A stretch of DNA of 51,853 nucleotides from Burkholderiales bacterium. Lineage in GTDB: Bacteria > Pseudomonadota > Gammaproteobacteria > Burkholderiales > Burkholderiaceae_C. Shown piece by piece: positions 35,903-44,557 of this stretch. The stretch is from positions 1 to 51,853 of the forward strand of contig RXJW01000111.1 of the NCBI GenBank assembly GCA_003963005.1, given 5' to 3'. Under the pieces are notes generated by a model. It did not search any database. It was not told the DNA's origin and saw only the letters and a program-made list of their open reading frames with translations. Within the stretch, counting starts at the first letter, position 1. The number at the start of each line of letters is the position of its first letter. The position numbers and the translations under genes are program-made.

Positions 35903-36576
35903 GGCGTGACCCCGCCGCAGGCCAAGGGGGCGGGGGCGGGCAGCGCGGCGGCGGGATGGGTGTCCGCCGGCAACGGCCGGCTGGCCAGGAACTGGGTGAT
36001 GGTGTTGATCTCGGTGTCGCTCAGGGCCCGGGCGATCTGGGCCATGCAGTCGGGCGACTGGGCGCGGCGCTGACCACTGCGCCAGGCGCCGAGCTGGCCG
36101 TTGAGGTAGTCCCGCGACAGCCCCAGCAGCCCCGGCACGGCGGGCTGCGTGCCCGTGAGCTTGTCACCGTGGCAGGCCGCGCAGGCGGGCAGTTTGCGGC
36201 CCGGGTCGCCCTGGCGGATGAGGCGCTCGGCGCGCGCGAGGTCGGCGGGCGGCAGCGTGGCCGGCTGCGGGGCCGGGTAGGGCAGGTCCAGGGCGGCGAA
36301 ATGGCCGGCCAGTTCCTTCAGGTAGGCATCGGACAGCGGCGCGATCAGCTCGCTCATGAGCCCGTAGTCGCGCCGGCCGTCGCGGAAGTTGAGCAGCCGG
36401 TTGTAGAGATAGCCCGCCGGCTTGCCGGCCAGCCGCGGGTAGTAGCCGTCGGCGGCGGCGCGGCCCTCCTTGCCGTGGCAGCCGGTGCAGGCCAGCGCGC
36501 GCTGGGCGAGGGTGTTCGGCACGGGCTGGGCGGTGGCCAGCGCGGACACCAGGGTCAGCAGCCCGATGGCTTTCAA
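35899..36576 (-). CDS. Periplasmic diheme cytochrome c (c4-like)
   Basis: 225 residues: short signal peptide (SALATAQ), two CxxCH sites at 30-34 (CTGCH) and 132-136 (CAACH), and GYYPRLAGKPAGYLYNRL as in cytochrome c4-type proteins. The best start is TTG at 36576, whose TTGA overlaps the yggS stop; no ATG lies before the signal peptide. In operon with yggS upstream and the triheme cytochrome downstream. Probably carries electrons to a terminal oxidase. Confidence 0.88.
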   Translation of the reverse strand: MKAIGLLTLVSALATAQPVPNTLAQRALACTGCHGKEGRAAADGYYPRLAGKPAGYLYNRLLNFRDGRRDYGLMSELIAPLSDAYLKELAGHFAALDLPYPAPQPATLPPADLARAERLIRQGDPGRKLPACAACHGDKLTGTQPAVPGLLGLSRDYLNGQLGAWRSGQRRAQSPDCMAQIARALSDTEINTITQFLASRPLPADTHPAAALPAPAPLACGGVTP

Positions 36577-37250
36577 CTGCGGGCCCCGAAGATGGCGCTG
36601 CCCACGCGGACCATCGTCGAGCCGGCGGCAATCGCGGCTTCCAGGTCGGCACTCATGCCGAGCGACAGCGTGTCCAGCGGCAGGCCGTCGGCCTTCAGCG
36701 ACTCGAAAAGCGCCGCCATCGCCTGGTGCTGGGCGACGGCGCCCGGGCCCGGCTCGGGGATCGCCATCAGTCCGCGCAGCCGCAGCCGCGGCAGCGTCAC
36801 CACCTGCCGCGCCAGCCCGGCCACGTCCGCCGGCAGCAGGCCGCTCTTGCTGTCTTCGCCGCTCACGTTGACCTGCAGGCAGATGTTGAGCGGCGGCAGG
36901 TCGGCCGGCCGCTGCTCGGACAGCCGCTGGGCCACCTTCAGCCGGTCGACGGTGTGCACCCAGTCGAACTGTTCGGCCACCGGGCGGGTCTTGTTGCTTT
37001 GCAGCGGGCCGATGAGATGCCATTCGAGCTGGCCGCGCAGGTCGACCAGTTCGCCGATCTTGGCCAGCCCTTCCTGGACGTAGTTCTCACCGAACGCGCA
37101 GGCCCCCGCCGCGAAGGCTTCCCGGACCGCCTGGGCGGGGAAGGTCTTGCTGACGGTGAGCAGTTGTACCGCTTCGGGGGGACGGCCAGCTGAGACGCAT
37201 GCCGCAGTGATGCGGTTTTTGGTGGCTTGCAGGGCTTCGTAGATCGCCAT
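36573..37250 (-). CDS. YggS-family PLP homeostasis protein
   Basis: 225 residues, PLP-binding alanine-racemase-like fold without racemase activity. The expected Lys-containing LLTVSKTFP is near residue 30, ENYVQE follows, then WHLIGPLQSNKTR, and near the end LSMGMSADLEAAIAAGSTMVRVGSAIFG. E. coli YggS controls free PLP levels. In many proteobacteria it lies next to pilT, as here (divergent, 28 nt). Confidence 0.94.
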   Translation of the reverse strand: MAIYEALQATKNRITAACVSAGRPPEAVQLLTVSKTFPAQAVREAFAAGACAFGENYVQEGLAKIGELVDLRGQLEWHLIGPLQSNKTRPVAEQFDWVHTVDRLKVAQRLSEQRPADLPPLNICLQVNVSGEDSKSGLLPADVAGLARQVVTLPRLRLRGLMAIPEPGPGAVAQHQAMAALFESLKADGLPLDTLSLGMSADLEAAIAAGSTMVRVGSAIFGARS

Positions 37251-37278
37251 AATCAGCCGAGCTCTTTATTGGGACACC

Positions 37279-38322
37279 ATGGACATCACTCAGCTGCTGG
37301 CATTCTCGGTCAAGAACAAGGCCTCTGACCTGCACCTCTCGGCCGGCCTGCCGCCGATGATCCGCGTGCACGGCGACGTGCGCCGCATCAATGTCGAAGC
37401 CCTGGACCACCGTGCGGTGCACGACATGGTCTACGACATCATGAACGACTCCCAGCGCAAGGTGTACGAGGAGACGCTGGAAGTCGACTTCTCCTTCGAG
37501 ATCCAGGGCCTGGCGCGCTTCCGGGTCAATGCCTTCAACCAGAACCGCGGCGCGGGCGCCGTGTTCCGGACGATTCCGAGCAAGATCCTGAGCCTGGAGC
37601 AGCTCAGCGCGCCCAAGGTGTTCGCCGACCTGGCCCTCAAGCCGCGCGGCATGGTGCTGGTGACCGGCCCGACCGGTTCGGGCAAGAGCACGACGCTGGC
37701 GGCCATGATCAACCACCTCAACGAGAACGAGTACGGCCACATCCTCACCATCGAGGACCCGATCGAATTCGTGCACGAGAGCAAGAAGAGCCTGATCAAC
37801 CAGCGGGAAGTCGGCCCGCACACACACTCCTTCAGCAACGCGCTGCGCTCGGCGCTGCGCGAAGACCCGGACGCGGTGCTGGTGGGTGAAATGCGCGACC
37901 TGGAAACCATCCGCCTGGCCCTGACCGCCGCGGAAACGGGTCACCTGGTGTTCGGCACGCTGCACACCTCGTCGGCCGCCAAGACGGTGGACCGGATCGT
38001 CGACGTGTTCCCCGCGGCCGAAAAGGAAATGGTGCGGGCGATGGTGTCCGAGTCGCTGGTGGCCGTGATCTCGCAGAGCCTGTGCAAGCTCAAGGACGGC
38101 TCGGGCCGCGTGGCGGCGCACGAGATCATGCTGGGCACGTCGGCCATCCGCAACCTGATCCGCGAGAACAAGGTGGCGCAGATGTACTCGGCCATCCAGA
38201 CCGGCAACAGCCAGGGCATGCAGACGCTGGACCAGAACCTGACGGACCTGGTGCGGCGCAACATCATTTCGCCGGCCGAAGCGCGGTCCAAGGCGAAGTT
38301 TCCCGAGAACTTCCCCGGCTAG
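37279..38322 (+). CDS. pilT: Type IV pilus retraction ATPase PilT
   Basis: 347-residue hexameric ATPase that depolymerises the pilus for twitching. N-terminal MDITQLLAFSVKNKASDLHLSAGLPPMIR, Walker A GPTGSGKST, Asp box EDPIEF, Walker B LVGEMRDLET and the His box TGHLVFGTLHT are all present, and the C-terminus has AIRNLIRENKVAQM as in PilT. ATG at 37279. Followed by pilU. Confidence 0.97.
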   Translation: MDITQLLAFSVKNKASDLHLSAGLPPMIRVHGDVRRINVEALDHRAVHDMVYDIMNDSQRKVYEETLEVDFSFEIQGLARFRVNAFNQNRGAGAVFRTIPSKILSLEQLSAPKVFADLALKPRGMVLVTGPTGSGKSTTLAAMINHLNENEYGHILTIEDPIEFVHESKKSLINQREVGPHTHSFSNALRSALREDPDAVLVGEMRDLETIRLALTAAETGHLVFGTLHTSSAAKTVDRIVDVFPAAEKEMVRAMVSESLVAVISQSLCKLKDGSGRVAAHEIMLGTSAIRNLIRENKVAQMYSAIQTGNSQGMQTLDQNLTDLVRRNIISPAEARSKAKFPENFPG

Positions 38323-38479
38323 CACGGTGCCCCCGGTCCGGCGGGTACGCCGGACCACCCCCCGAGGGGGTGCAAATCACTGCCGGCCGTGGCCCGCAGC
38401 GATTTGCAAGGCGGGCCGGCTTGGGGCGGCCCGGCGCTCGGCCCGAACAGCCCGCCTGCGGGACGGAAGGATCAAGGTT
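38323..38479. repeat. GC-rich intergenic element before pilU
   Basis: 157 nt without a gene. Contains a perfect hairpin-like GGTCCGGCGGGTACGCCGGACC, the inverted pair GCAAATC/GATTTGC (around 38371 and 38401), and GGCGGCCCGGC (38425-38435), which recurs in the gap after pilU (39662-39672). Likely a dispersed intergenic repeat and possible mRNA-processing or attenuation site between pilT and pilU. Confidence 0.5.
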
Positions 38480-39616
38480 ATGGAAAGAGATCAAGCCTCG
38501 AAGTTCATCAACGACCTGCTTCGGCTGATGCTGTCGCGCAAGGGCTCGGACCTGTTCCTGACGGCGGAATTTCCGCCGGCGATCAAGGTGGACGGGAAGA
38601 TGACCAAGGTGTCGCCCCAGCCGCTGACCGGGCAGCACACGCTGCAGCTGGCGCGGGCCATCATGAACGACAAGCAGGCCGCCGAGTTCGAGCGCACGAA
38701 GGAGTGCAACTTCGCGATCTCGCCGCACGGCATCGGTCGTTTCCGGGTAAACGCCTTCATCCAGCAGGGCCAGGTGGGCATGGTGCTGCGGACGATCCCG
38801 TCGCAGCTCCCCACCATCGCGTCGTTGGACCTGCCGCCGGTGCTGCGCGAGGTGGTGCAGAACAAGCGCGGCCTGGTCATCGTCGTGGGCGCCACCGGTT
38901 CCGGCAAGAGCACGTCGCTCGCCGCCATGATCGACGAGCGCAACGAGACGACCTACGGTCACATCGTGACCATCGAGGACCCGATCGAGTTCGTGCATCC
39001 GCACAAGAACTGCATCGTCACGCAGCGCGAGCTGGGCCTGGACACCGACAGCTGGGAAGCCGCGCTGAAGAACTCGCTGCGCCAGGCGCCCGACGTCATC
39101 CTGATGGGCGAGCTGCGCGACCGCGAGACGATGGAGCACGCGGTCGCCTTCGCCGAAACCGGCCACCTGTGCATGGCCACGCTGCACGCCAACAGCGCCA
39201 ACCAGGCACTGGACCGCATCATCAACTTCTTCCCCGAAGACCGCCGCCAGCAGCTCCTGATGGACCTGTCGCTGAACCTGCGCGCCCTCATCAGCCAGCG
39301 TCTGCTGCCCCGCCGCGAAGGCAAGGGCCGGGTCGCGGCCGTCGAAATCATGCTGAACACGCCGCTGATCTCCGACCTGATCTTCAAGGGCGAGATCAGC
39401 GAGATCAAGGAGCTGATGAAGCGCTCGCGCGAACAGGGCATGCAGACCTTCGACCAGGCGCTGTTCGACCTCTACGAGGCCGGCAAGGTCACCTACGAAG
39501 ACGCGCTGCGCAACGCCGACTCGGTCAACGACCTGCGCCTGCAGATCAAGCTCAACAGTGAACGCGCCCGCAGCGGCGACCTGTCCACCGGCACCGAACA
39601 CCTGACGATTCTTTGA
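38480..39616 (+). CDS. pilU: Type IV pilus ATPase PilU
   Basis: 378 residues; PilT paralogue that supports retraction together with PilT. N-terminus ERDQASKFINDLLRLMLSRKGSDLFL, Walker A GATGSGKST, Asp box EDPIEF, Walker B LMGELRDRETM, His box AETGHLCMATLHAN. PilU shows a longer C-terminus than PilT, as here. The ATG at 38480 has AAGG upstream. The frame before it is the repeat-rich gap and has no coding signs. Confidence 0.97.
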   Translation: MERDQASKFINDLLRLMLSRKGSDLFLTAEFPPAIKVDGKMTKVSPQPLTGQHTLQLARAIMNDKQAAEFERTKECNFAISPHGIGRFRVNAFIQQGQVGMVLRTIPSQLPTIASLDLPPVLREVVQNKRGLVIVVGATGSGKSTSLAAMIDERNETTYGHIVTIEDPIEFVHPHKNCIVTQRELGLDTDSWEAALKNSLRQAPDVILMGELRDRETMEHAVAFAETGHLCMATLHANSANQALDRIINFFPEDRRQQLLMDLSLNLRALISQRLLPRREGKGRVAAVEIMLNTPLISDLIFKGEISEIKELMKRSREQGMQTFDQALFDLYEAGKVTYEDALRNADSVNDLRLQIKLNSERARSGDLSTGTEHLTIL

Positions 39617-39734
39617 CCACCCCCTACCGGCTTCGCCGGCCCCCTCAAAGGGGGCGCCGCTGGCGGCCCGGCAGAGCCGGATCCGCGGCGGCCGCTGGGT
39701 AGCGGCAGCACTTGCCTTCCGGACACACCATCAC
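39617..39734. repeat. GC-rich intergenic element after pilU
   Basis: 118 nt: two hairpins in a row (CCGGCTTCGCCGG at about 39629, then CCCCTCAAAGGGG), and GGCGGCCCGGC shared with the pre-pilU gap, then GCCGGATCC and GCGGCGGCCGCTG. May terminate pilU transcription although there is no clear U-run. Same class as the element at 38323-38479. Confidence 0.5.
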
Positions 39735-40625
39735 ATGAGCAATCGCACTTACGAATCCATCGCGCCCCGTCGCGTCGCCTTTCTCGGCCTGGGCGTGATG
39801 GGCCACCCGATGGCCGGCCATCTCGCACGGGCTGGCCACCAGGTCACCGTTTACAACCGCACCACGGCCAAGGCCGAGGCCTGGGCGAAGGAATACGGCG
39901 GGGCCTTTGCCGCCACGCCGGCCGAGGCGGTGAAGGGCGCGGAGTTCGTGTTCTGCTGCGTCGGCAATGACGACGACCTGCGCTCCGTGGTGCTCGGCGA
40001 TCAGGGCGCCTTCGCCGGCATGCCAGCGGGCACGGTGTTCGTCGACCACACGACCGCCTCCGCGGCGGTCGCCCGCGAACTGCATGCGGCCGGTGCCGGG
40101 CGCGGCATCGCCTTCGTCGACGCGCCGGTGTCCGGTGGCCAGGCGGGCGCCGTGAATGGCGCGCTGACCGTCATGTGCGGCGGTGAGGCGGCGCCGTTCG
40201 ACGCGATGAAGCCCCTGGCGCTGGCCTTTGCCAAGGCCGTGACGCTGCTGGGTGGACCCGGCTCGGGTCAACTGGCCAAGATGGTCAACCAGATCTGCAT
40301 TGCCGGCGTCGTGCAGGGGTTGTCCGAGGCGGTGCGCTTCGGGCAGAACGCGGGCCTGGACATGCACCAGGTGCTGGACGTCATCGGCAAGGGTGCGGCC
40401 CAGAGCTGGCAGATGGACAACCGTGGCAAGACCATGGTCGACGACAAGTTCGACTTCGGCTTTGCGGTCGACTGGATGCGCAAGGACCTCGGCCTCGTGC
40501 TCGACGAGGCGCGCCGCAACGGCTCCCGCCTGCCGCTGACCGCGCTGGTGGACCAGTTCTACGCCGACGTGCAGGCGATGGGCGGCAACCGCTGGGACAC
40601 GTCGTCACTGATCAAACGCCTCTGA
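39735..40625 (+). CDS. NAD(P)-dependent beta-hydroxyacid dehydrogenase-family protein
   Basis: 296 residues, 3-hydroxyisobutyrate/tartronate-semialdehyde reductase family. N-terminal Rossmann AFLGLGVMGHPMAGHLARAGHQVTVYNRT, then FVDAPVSGGQAGA, and GGPGSGQLAKMVNQI with the catalytic Lys. C-terminal all-helical domain ends DTSSLIKRL. Exact substrate is not readable. Not obviously linked to pilU, which ends in a repeat element. Confidence 0.9.
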   Translation: MSNRTYESIAPRRVAFLGLGVMGHPMAGHLARAGHQVTVYNRTTAKAEAWAKEYGGAFAATPAEAVKGAEFVFCCVGNDDDLRSVVLGDQGAFAGMPAGTVFVDHTTASAAVARELHAAGAGRGIAFVDAPVSGGQAGAVNGALTVMCGGEAAPFDAMKPLALAFAKAVTLLGGPGSGQLAKMVNQICIAGVVQGLSEAVRFGQNAGLDMHQVLDVIGKGAAQSWQMDNRGKTMVDDKFDFGFAVDWMRKDLGLVLDEARRNGSRLPLTALVDQFYADVQAMGGNRWDTSSLIKRL

Positions 40626-40665
40626 GCAGCAGGCGCCAGGCTCTCCTCGGGCGCTGGCCGGGAAC

Positions 40666-40750
40666 AAAGCCACAGGGACACAGAGTCACAGAGACGCTGG
40701 GGCTCCGCGAAGGGCGTCCAGTTTCTCTGTGACGCTGTGCCTCTGCGTCT
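40666..40750. repeat. Large imperfect inverted repeat between convergent genes
   Basis: Left arm starts CACAGGGACACAGAGTCACA (40671-40690) and continues to GAGAC. The right arm (about 40721-40750) reads TTTCTCTGTGACGCTGTGCC and continues CTCTGCG. The arms are near-complementary over about 24 nt around a 25-nt loop. It sits between the convergent oxidoreductase and dolP genes, so a bidirectional terminator or dispersed REP-like element fits. Confidence 0.6.
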
Positions 40751-40772
40751 GAATCCAGCGCTCAAGAATGCA

Positions 40773-41387
40773 TCACTGCTTCTTGGGCGTGATCCGGGCG
40801 AGTTCTTCTTCGGAAATGATCTCGAAGGCGCGCACCACCTTCTTCACGCCGCTCACCTCGCGGGCGATGTCGGTCGCGCGGTTGGCTTCGCGCTCGGTGA
40901 CACGGCCCATCAGGAACACTTCGCCGCGCTCCACCACCACGTAGAAGGCGTTGCTCAGCAGGTCGCGGGCGTCGATGAGCCGTGCCTTCACCTTGCCCTG
41001 GATGACGACGTCGTTCGAGCGGCTGGTCAGCGAGCTGAGCATCGAGACACTGACTTCGTTCATCACGTTCGTCACGTTCTCGACACCGGCCACCAGGCGT
41101 TCGACAGTGGCCTTGTCCTCGTCGTTGCGCACCTCGCCGGTGATCAGCGCGACGCGGTTGTAGCTGTTGACGTTGATGTGCACGCGGTCACCCAGCTGTT
41201 CACGAATGCGGGCGCCGGCCTTGATCTCGATGGTCTCGTCCTCGAGCTGGGTGCCGGAGGTGCGCCGGTCGGTGGCGACCGAGACGCCGCCCACCATCGC
41301 GCCGCCGATCAGCAGCGGCGCGCAGCCGGTGGCCAGTGTGCTGGCCAGCACGGCGGCAGCCAGGGTCAGGGGCAACTTCTTCATCAT
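40773..41387 (-). CDS. dolP: Outer-membrane BON-domain lipoprotein DolP
   Basis: 204 residues. Lipoprotein signal with lipobox LATGC, then two BON domains of about 70 residues: the first from DETIEIKAGARIREQL through YNRVALITGEV, the second from SSLTSRSNDVVIQGKVKARL through RGEVFLMGRVTEREA. DolP supports outer-membrane integrity and the BAM machinery. In E. coli the order is yraN-diaA-dolP, as here. Two adjacent ATGs (41387, 41384) are both possible. Confidence 0.92.
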   Translation of the reverse strand: MMKKLPLTLAAAVLASTLATGCAPLLIGGAMVGGVSVATDRRTSGTQLEDETIEIKAGARIREQLGDRVHINVNSYNRVALITGEVRNDEDKATVERLVAGVENVTNVMNEVSVSMLSSLTSRSNDVVIQGKVKARLIDARDLLSNAFYVVVERGEVFLMGRVTEREANRATDIAREVSGVKKVVRAFEIISEEELARITPKKQ

Positions 41388-41403
41388 CAAGCTTTCAGTC
41401 AGG

Positions 41404-41973
41404 TTACTCATCGCTGCCGAGCAGCTGGACGTCGACAGCGTCGACAAGGGCGTGCAGCAGCACCCGCTGCGCCTCGATAACGCGCGGCTCGCGCGCATGG
41501 CTGACGCGGATCTGGATGTCGGTGTCCTGCAGCAGGCCGCGCCATTCGTCGGTGGCGCCGCCGGTGAGCGCAATGACGCTCATCTCCTGCGAATGCGCCA
41601 CGGACAGCGCGCTGGACCACGCGTCGCGCTGCTCGCGCAGCGGCTCGATCATCACGAGCACGTCGCCGGGGTGGCCGTGGGCCTGGAGCAGCCGGGCGAG
41701 GTCGAGCCCCGCGGCGTCACGCGCCTGGGCGGACAGGCTCCAGGCGGCCAGGCCCGGGCGCTCCTGCTCGAAGCGGCCGGCGAGGCGCGCGGCGAGGTAG
41801 TCGGCCTCCATGCTGGCCAGACCCTGGCCGGCGCACAGGATGCGGTTGCCGCCGGTGATGGCTTCCACCACCATCTGCCCGGCCATGGCCAGCGGGCGGG
41901 CCAACTGCTCGGCCGCCTGGTAGAGCAGGTCGGCGCTTTCGAAGAACTGCTGCTGAATACGTTGTTCGGTCAT
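41404..41973 (-). CDS. diaA: SIS-domain protein DiaA
   Basis: 189 residues with one SIS domain: GGNRILCAGQGLASMEADYLAARL-like core, then GDVLVMIEPLREQ and MSVIALTGGATDEW. It resembles phosphoheptose isomerase GmhA but lies in the E. coli-type yraN-diaA-dolP order, where DiaA binds DnaA and times replication initiation. The catalytic residues of GmhA are not clearly kept, which favours DiaA. The stop is 16 nt before dolP. Confidence 0.85.
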   Translation of the reverse strand: MTEQRIQQQFFESADLLYQAAEQLARPLAMAGQMVVEAITGGNRILCAGQGLASMEADYLAARLAGRFEQERPGLAAWSLSAQARDAAGLDLARLLQAHGHPGDVLVMIEPLREQRDAWSSALSVAHSQEMSVIALTGGATDEWRGLLQDTDIQIRVSHAREPRVIEAQRVLLHALVDAVDVQLLGSDE

Positions 41974-41989
41974 GAGCGCGGAATCATAG

Positions 41990-42388
41990 TCAGCTCGCTT
42001 CGAAGGCCCCTTGTAACCATTCGAGTGCGTCGCCGTCGATGGCCACGACGTCGAAGCGGCAGGGCGGCGGGCTCGCCCAGCGCAGCAGGTAATGCTGGGC
42101 TGCGTAGACGAGCCGCCGCTGCTTCGCGCCGGTCACGCTGGCTGCGGCGCCGCCGTGGCGGCGATCGGCCCGGGCCCGCACTTCCACGAAGACGAGCGTG
42201 CCGTCGCGGTCGCGCAGGATGAGGTCGACTTCGCCGCCATGGCGGCTCGGGCCGGCGGCGACTCGATAATTGCGCTCGACCAAGCGCAGCCCTGCTGCAT
42301 GCAGGTGGGCCAGCGCCCGATCCTCGGCCGCCTGGCCGCGTGCGCCCGTGCCGGGCCTGGACCGAAAGACATCCTTGAACATCGCCAT
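41990..42388 (-). CDS. yraN: YraN/UPF0102 endonuclease-like protein
   Basis: 132 residues with the UPF0102 pattern: GARGQAAEDRALAHL, NYRVAAGPSRHGGEVDLI and LVFVEVRAR, a PD-(D/E)xK-like arrangement. Role unproven; possible Holliday-junction or repair nuclease. Two in-frame ATGs (42388, 42382). Its 5' end overlaps the divergent rsmI start by up to 14 nt. Confidence 0.9.
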   Translation of the reverse strand: MAMFKDVFRSRPGTGARGQAAEDRALAHLHAAGLRLVERNYRVAAGPSRHGGEVDLILRDRDGTLVFVEVRARADRRHGGAAASVTGAKQRRLVYAAQHYLLRWASPPPCRFDVVAIDGDALEWLQGAFEAS

Positions 42389-43310
42389 CGCCGACCAGTC
42401 CCTCCTGCGCCAGGCTGCCGCTGCGGCGGCAGGCGGTCAGCAGTATCCGGGGGCCACGCTGTATCTCGTGGCCACCCCCATCGGCAACCTGGCCGACCTG
42501 AGCCTGCGCGCCATCCATGCCCTGGGCCTGGTGGATGCCCTGGCCTGCGAGGACACCCGCCAGGGCGGCGCACTGCTGCGGCACCTGGGGCTGCACAAGC
42601 CGCTCATCGCGCTGCACCAGCACAACGAGCGCGAAGCGAGTGCCGCGGTGCTCGCGCGGCTGGCGGCAGGTGAGCGCGTGGCCTATGCGTCGGACGCCGG
42701 CACGCCGGCCATCTCGGACCCTGGCGCCGTGCTCGTGCAGCAGGTGGCTGCCGCCGGCTACCGCGTGCTGCCGCTGCCCGGGCCGAGCAGTGCGGCGGCG
42801 GCGCTGAGCGTGGCCGGCGACACGGTGGCGCAGGGTTTCGCGTTCGTGGGTTTCCTGCCGACCAAGGCGGGCGAGCGTCGCACGGCGCTGCAGGCGGTGC
42901 TGGCGGTGGAAGGGCAGAGTCAGCTGGTCTTCGAGGCGCCTCACCGCATCGCCGAACTGATCACCCTGCTGGCTGATCTCGCGCCGGAGCGCCGCGTGAC
43001 CGTCTGCCGCGAACTGACCAAGCAGTTCGAGCAGGTGCACACCGCCGAAGCGGTGACCCTGCCGGCGTGGCTGGCTGCCGATGCCCAGCGCCAGCGCGGC
43101 GAGTTCGTGCTGGTGCTGCATGCCCGCGCACCCCAGGCCGCCAGCGACACGGCGTTGCCTGCCGAGGCGCTGCGCGTGCTGAAGCTGCTGATGGCCGAGC
43201 TGCCGCTGAAACAGGCGGTCGCCCTGGCCGCCCAGATCACCGGTGAGCCGCGCAACCCGCTCTACGAAGCGGGCCTGGCGATCAAGAACGCCGGCGGCGA
43301 CGCAGGCTGA
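42375..43310 (+). CDS. rsmI: 16S rRNA 2'-O-methyltransferase RsmI
   Basis: Methylates the ribose of C1402 in 16S rRNA. About 311 residues: GATLYLVATPIGNLADLSLRA, then CEDTRQ, SDAGTPAISDPG and PGPSSAAAALSVAG (SAM binding), typical of the family. The start is uncertain: TTG at 42375 behind GAAAG is the best candidate, because no ATG or GTG lies just before the conserved core. Its 5' end overlaps yraN on the other strand. The 3' end overlaps the convergent PQQ gene by 29 nt. Confidence 0.92.
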   Translation: MNIAIADQSLLRQAAAAAAGGQQYPGATLYLVATPIGNLADLSLRAIHALGLVDALACEDTRQGGALLRHLGLHKPLIALHQHNEREASAAVLARLAAGERVAYASDAGTPAISDPGAVLVQQVAAAGYRVLPLPGPSSAAAALSVAGDTVAQGFAFVGFLPTKAGERRTALQAVLAVEGQSQLVFEAPHRIAELITLLADLAPERRVTVCRELTKQFEQVHTAEAVTLPAWLAADAQRQRGEFVLVLHARAPQAASDTALPAEALRVLKLLMAELPLKQAVALAAQITGEPRNPLYEAGLAIKNAGGDAG

Positions 43311-44454
43311 GGGCGGTCAGCCCGAGTGCCAGCAGCGCTGCCGGTGCGGGCTCCGGCACGGCCCCGGCCAGCAGGTAGACGCTGCCGTTGCCGACCGCGT
43401 ACAGCGCCCCGTCGCCCCCTTCACCGAAGCTGGTGAGCTGAGAGCCGGCAAAGGGCGTGGCTAGCGCTGTGGCGGTGCTGCCGTCCAGGCGCCAGATGCG
43501 CCCCGACACGTAGTCGCCGAACACGTACTTGCCGTTCAGGCTGGCGTCGGCGCCACCGCGGTAGACGTAGCCGCCAATGATCGCGGCGCCCACCGTGTGG
43601 TCGTAGTCGAAGATCGGGTCGGTCAGGTTCGGTGGCGTTGGATCGTTGATACCGGGTGTGGCGATGCGCCCCTCGCGCACCCGCCAACCATAGTTCGCCC
43701 CGCGCCCCAGGCCGCTGGCCGCCGAGGCGAAGTCGATTTCCTCGCGCGCACCCTGCCCGACGTCGCCGATCCACAGGTCGCCCGTGAGCCGGTCGAAGCT
43801 GTTGCGGAAGGGGTTGCGCAGGCCGTAGGCCCAGATCTCGTCGTTGCCGGCCACGCCGACGAAAGGGTTGTCCGCCGGCACGCTGTAGCCGCCGCCGGCC
43901 AGCGGCGTTATGCGCAGCAGCTTGCCGAGGTTGCTGTTCAGGTTCTGCGCGTTGTTGGACGGGTCATTGCCGCTGCCGCCGTCACCCGTGGCGATGTAGA
44001 GCTGACCGGGGTCGGCCGTGCTGAAGCCGATCCAACCCGCCTTGTGGTTGCTCAGGTTCGCCGGCTGCGCCACCGTGATGATCGTGCGGGCACTGCCCAC
44101 ATTGACGGCGCCGGCCGCATTGACTGTGTAGCTGGCGACGACGGTGTTGAAGCTCGTCTTGTCGATGTAGTCGACATAGAAGCGGCCGTTGCTGGCAAAG
44201 CCCGGGTCGAAGGCCAGGCCGAGCAGACCGCGCTCGCCCGATGAGTCCACCTGGGCGGAGAGGTCGAGCCAGAGTGACTTGGCACCGTTGGCCAGCACCT
44301 GGATGCGACCGCCCTTCTCCACGATGAAGAGCCGTGAATCGCCCGCCGGGGCGGTCAGGAAGAGGGGCTGGTTGAAGCCGGAGGCCACGAGCGTGGCGGC
44401 CAGCGAGGGGGTCGCACCGGCGAGGGCGACGGCGGCGGCGAACAGAAACTTCAT
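43282..44454 (-). CDS. PQQ-dependent sugar dehydrogenase-like protein with PEP-CTERM anchor
   Basis: 390 residues: signal peptide (PSLA), then a soluble glucose-dehydrogenase/Hhip-like beta-propeller with FIVEKGGRIQVL, SGERGLLGLAFDPGFASNGRFYV, YIATGDGGSGNDP, DEIWAYGLRNPFRNSFDR and WIGDVGQGAREEID, the usual order. The C-terminus VPEPAPAALLALGLTALSLRRRR is a PEP-CTERM sorting signal, which an exosortase is expected to cleave for export with exopolysaccharide. No exosortase is in the window. ATG at 44454 with CGGAG before it. The substrate and true PQQ dependence are inferred. Confidence 0.88.
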   Translation of the reverse strand: MKFLFAAAVALAGATPSLAATLVASGFNQPLFLTAPAGDSRLFIVEKGGRIQVLANGAKSLWLDLSAQVDSSGERGLLGLAFDPGFASNGRFYVDYIDKTSFNTVVASYTVNAAGAVNVGSARTIITVAQPANLSNHKAGWIGFSTADPGQLYIATGDGGSGNDPSNNAQNLNSNLGKLLRITPLAGGGYSVPADNPFVGVAGNDEIWAYGLRNPFRNSFDRLTGDLWIGDVGQGAREEIDFASAASGLGRGANYGWRVREGRIATPGINDPTPPNLTDPIFDYDHTVGAAIIGGYVYRGGADASLNGKYVFGDYVSGRIWRLDGSTATALATPFAGSQLTSFGEGGDGALYAVGNGSVYLLAGAVPEPAPAALLALGLTALSLRRRRRS

Positions 44455-44557
44455 GCGGCGCTCCGGAGGACTCCGTTGCGCCGCATGGTTCCCGGGCAGG
44501 CGGCCCGGCGACATCCCTAGCTGAGCACAGCCAGGGCTTGTTTTGTAAGGGGCCGTA

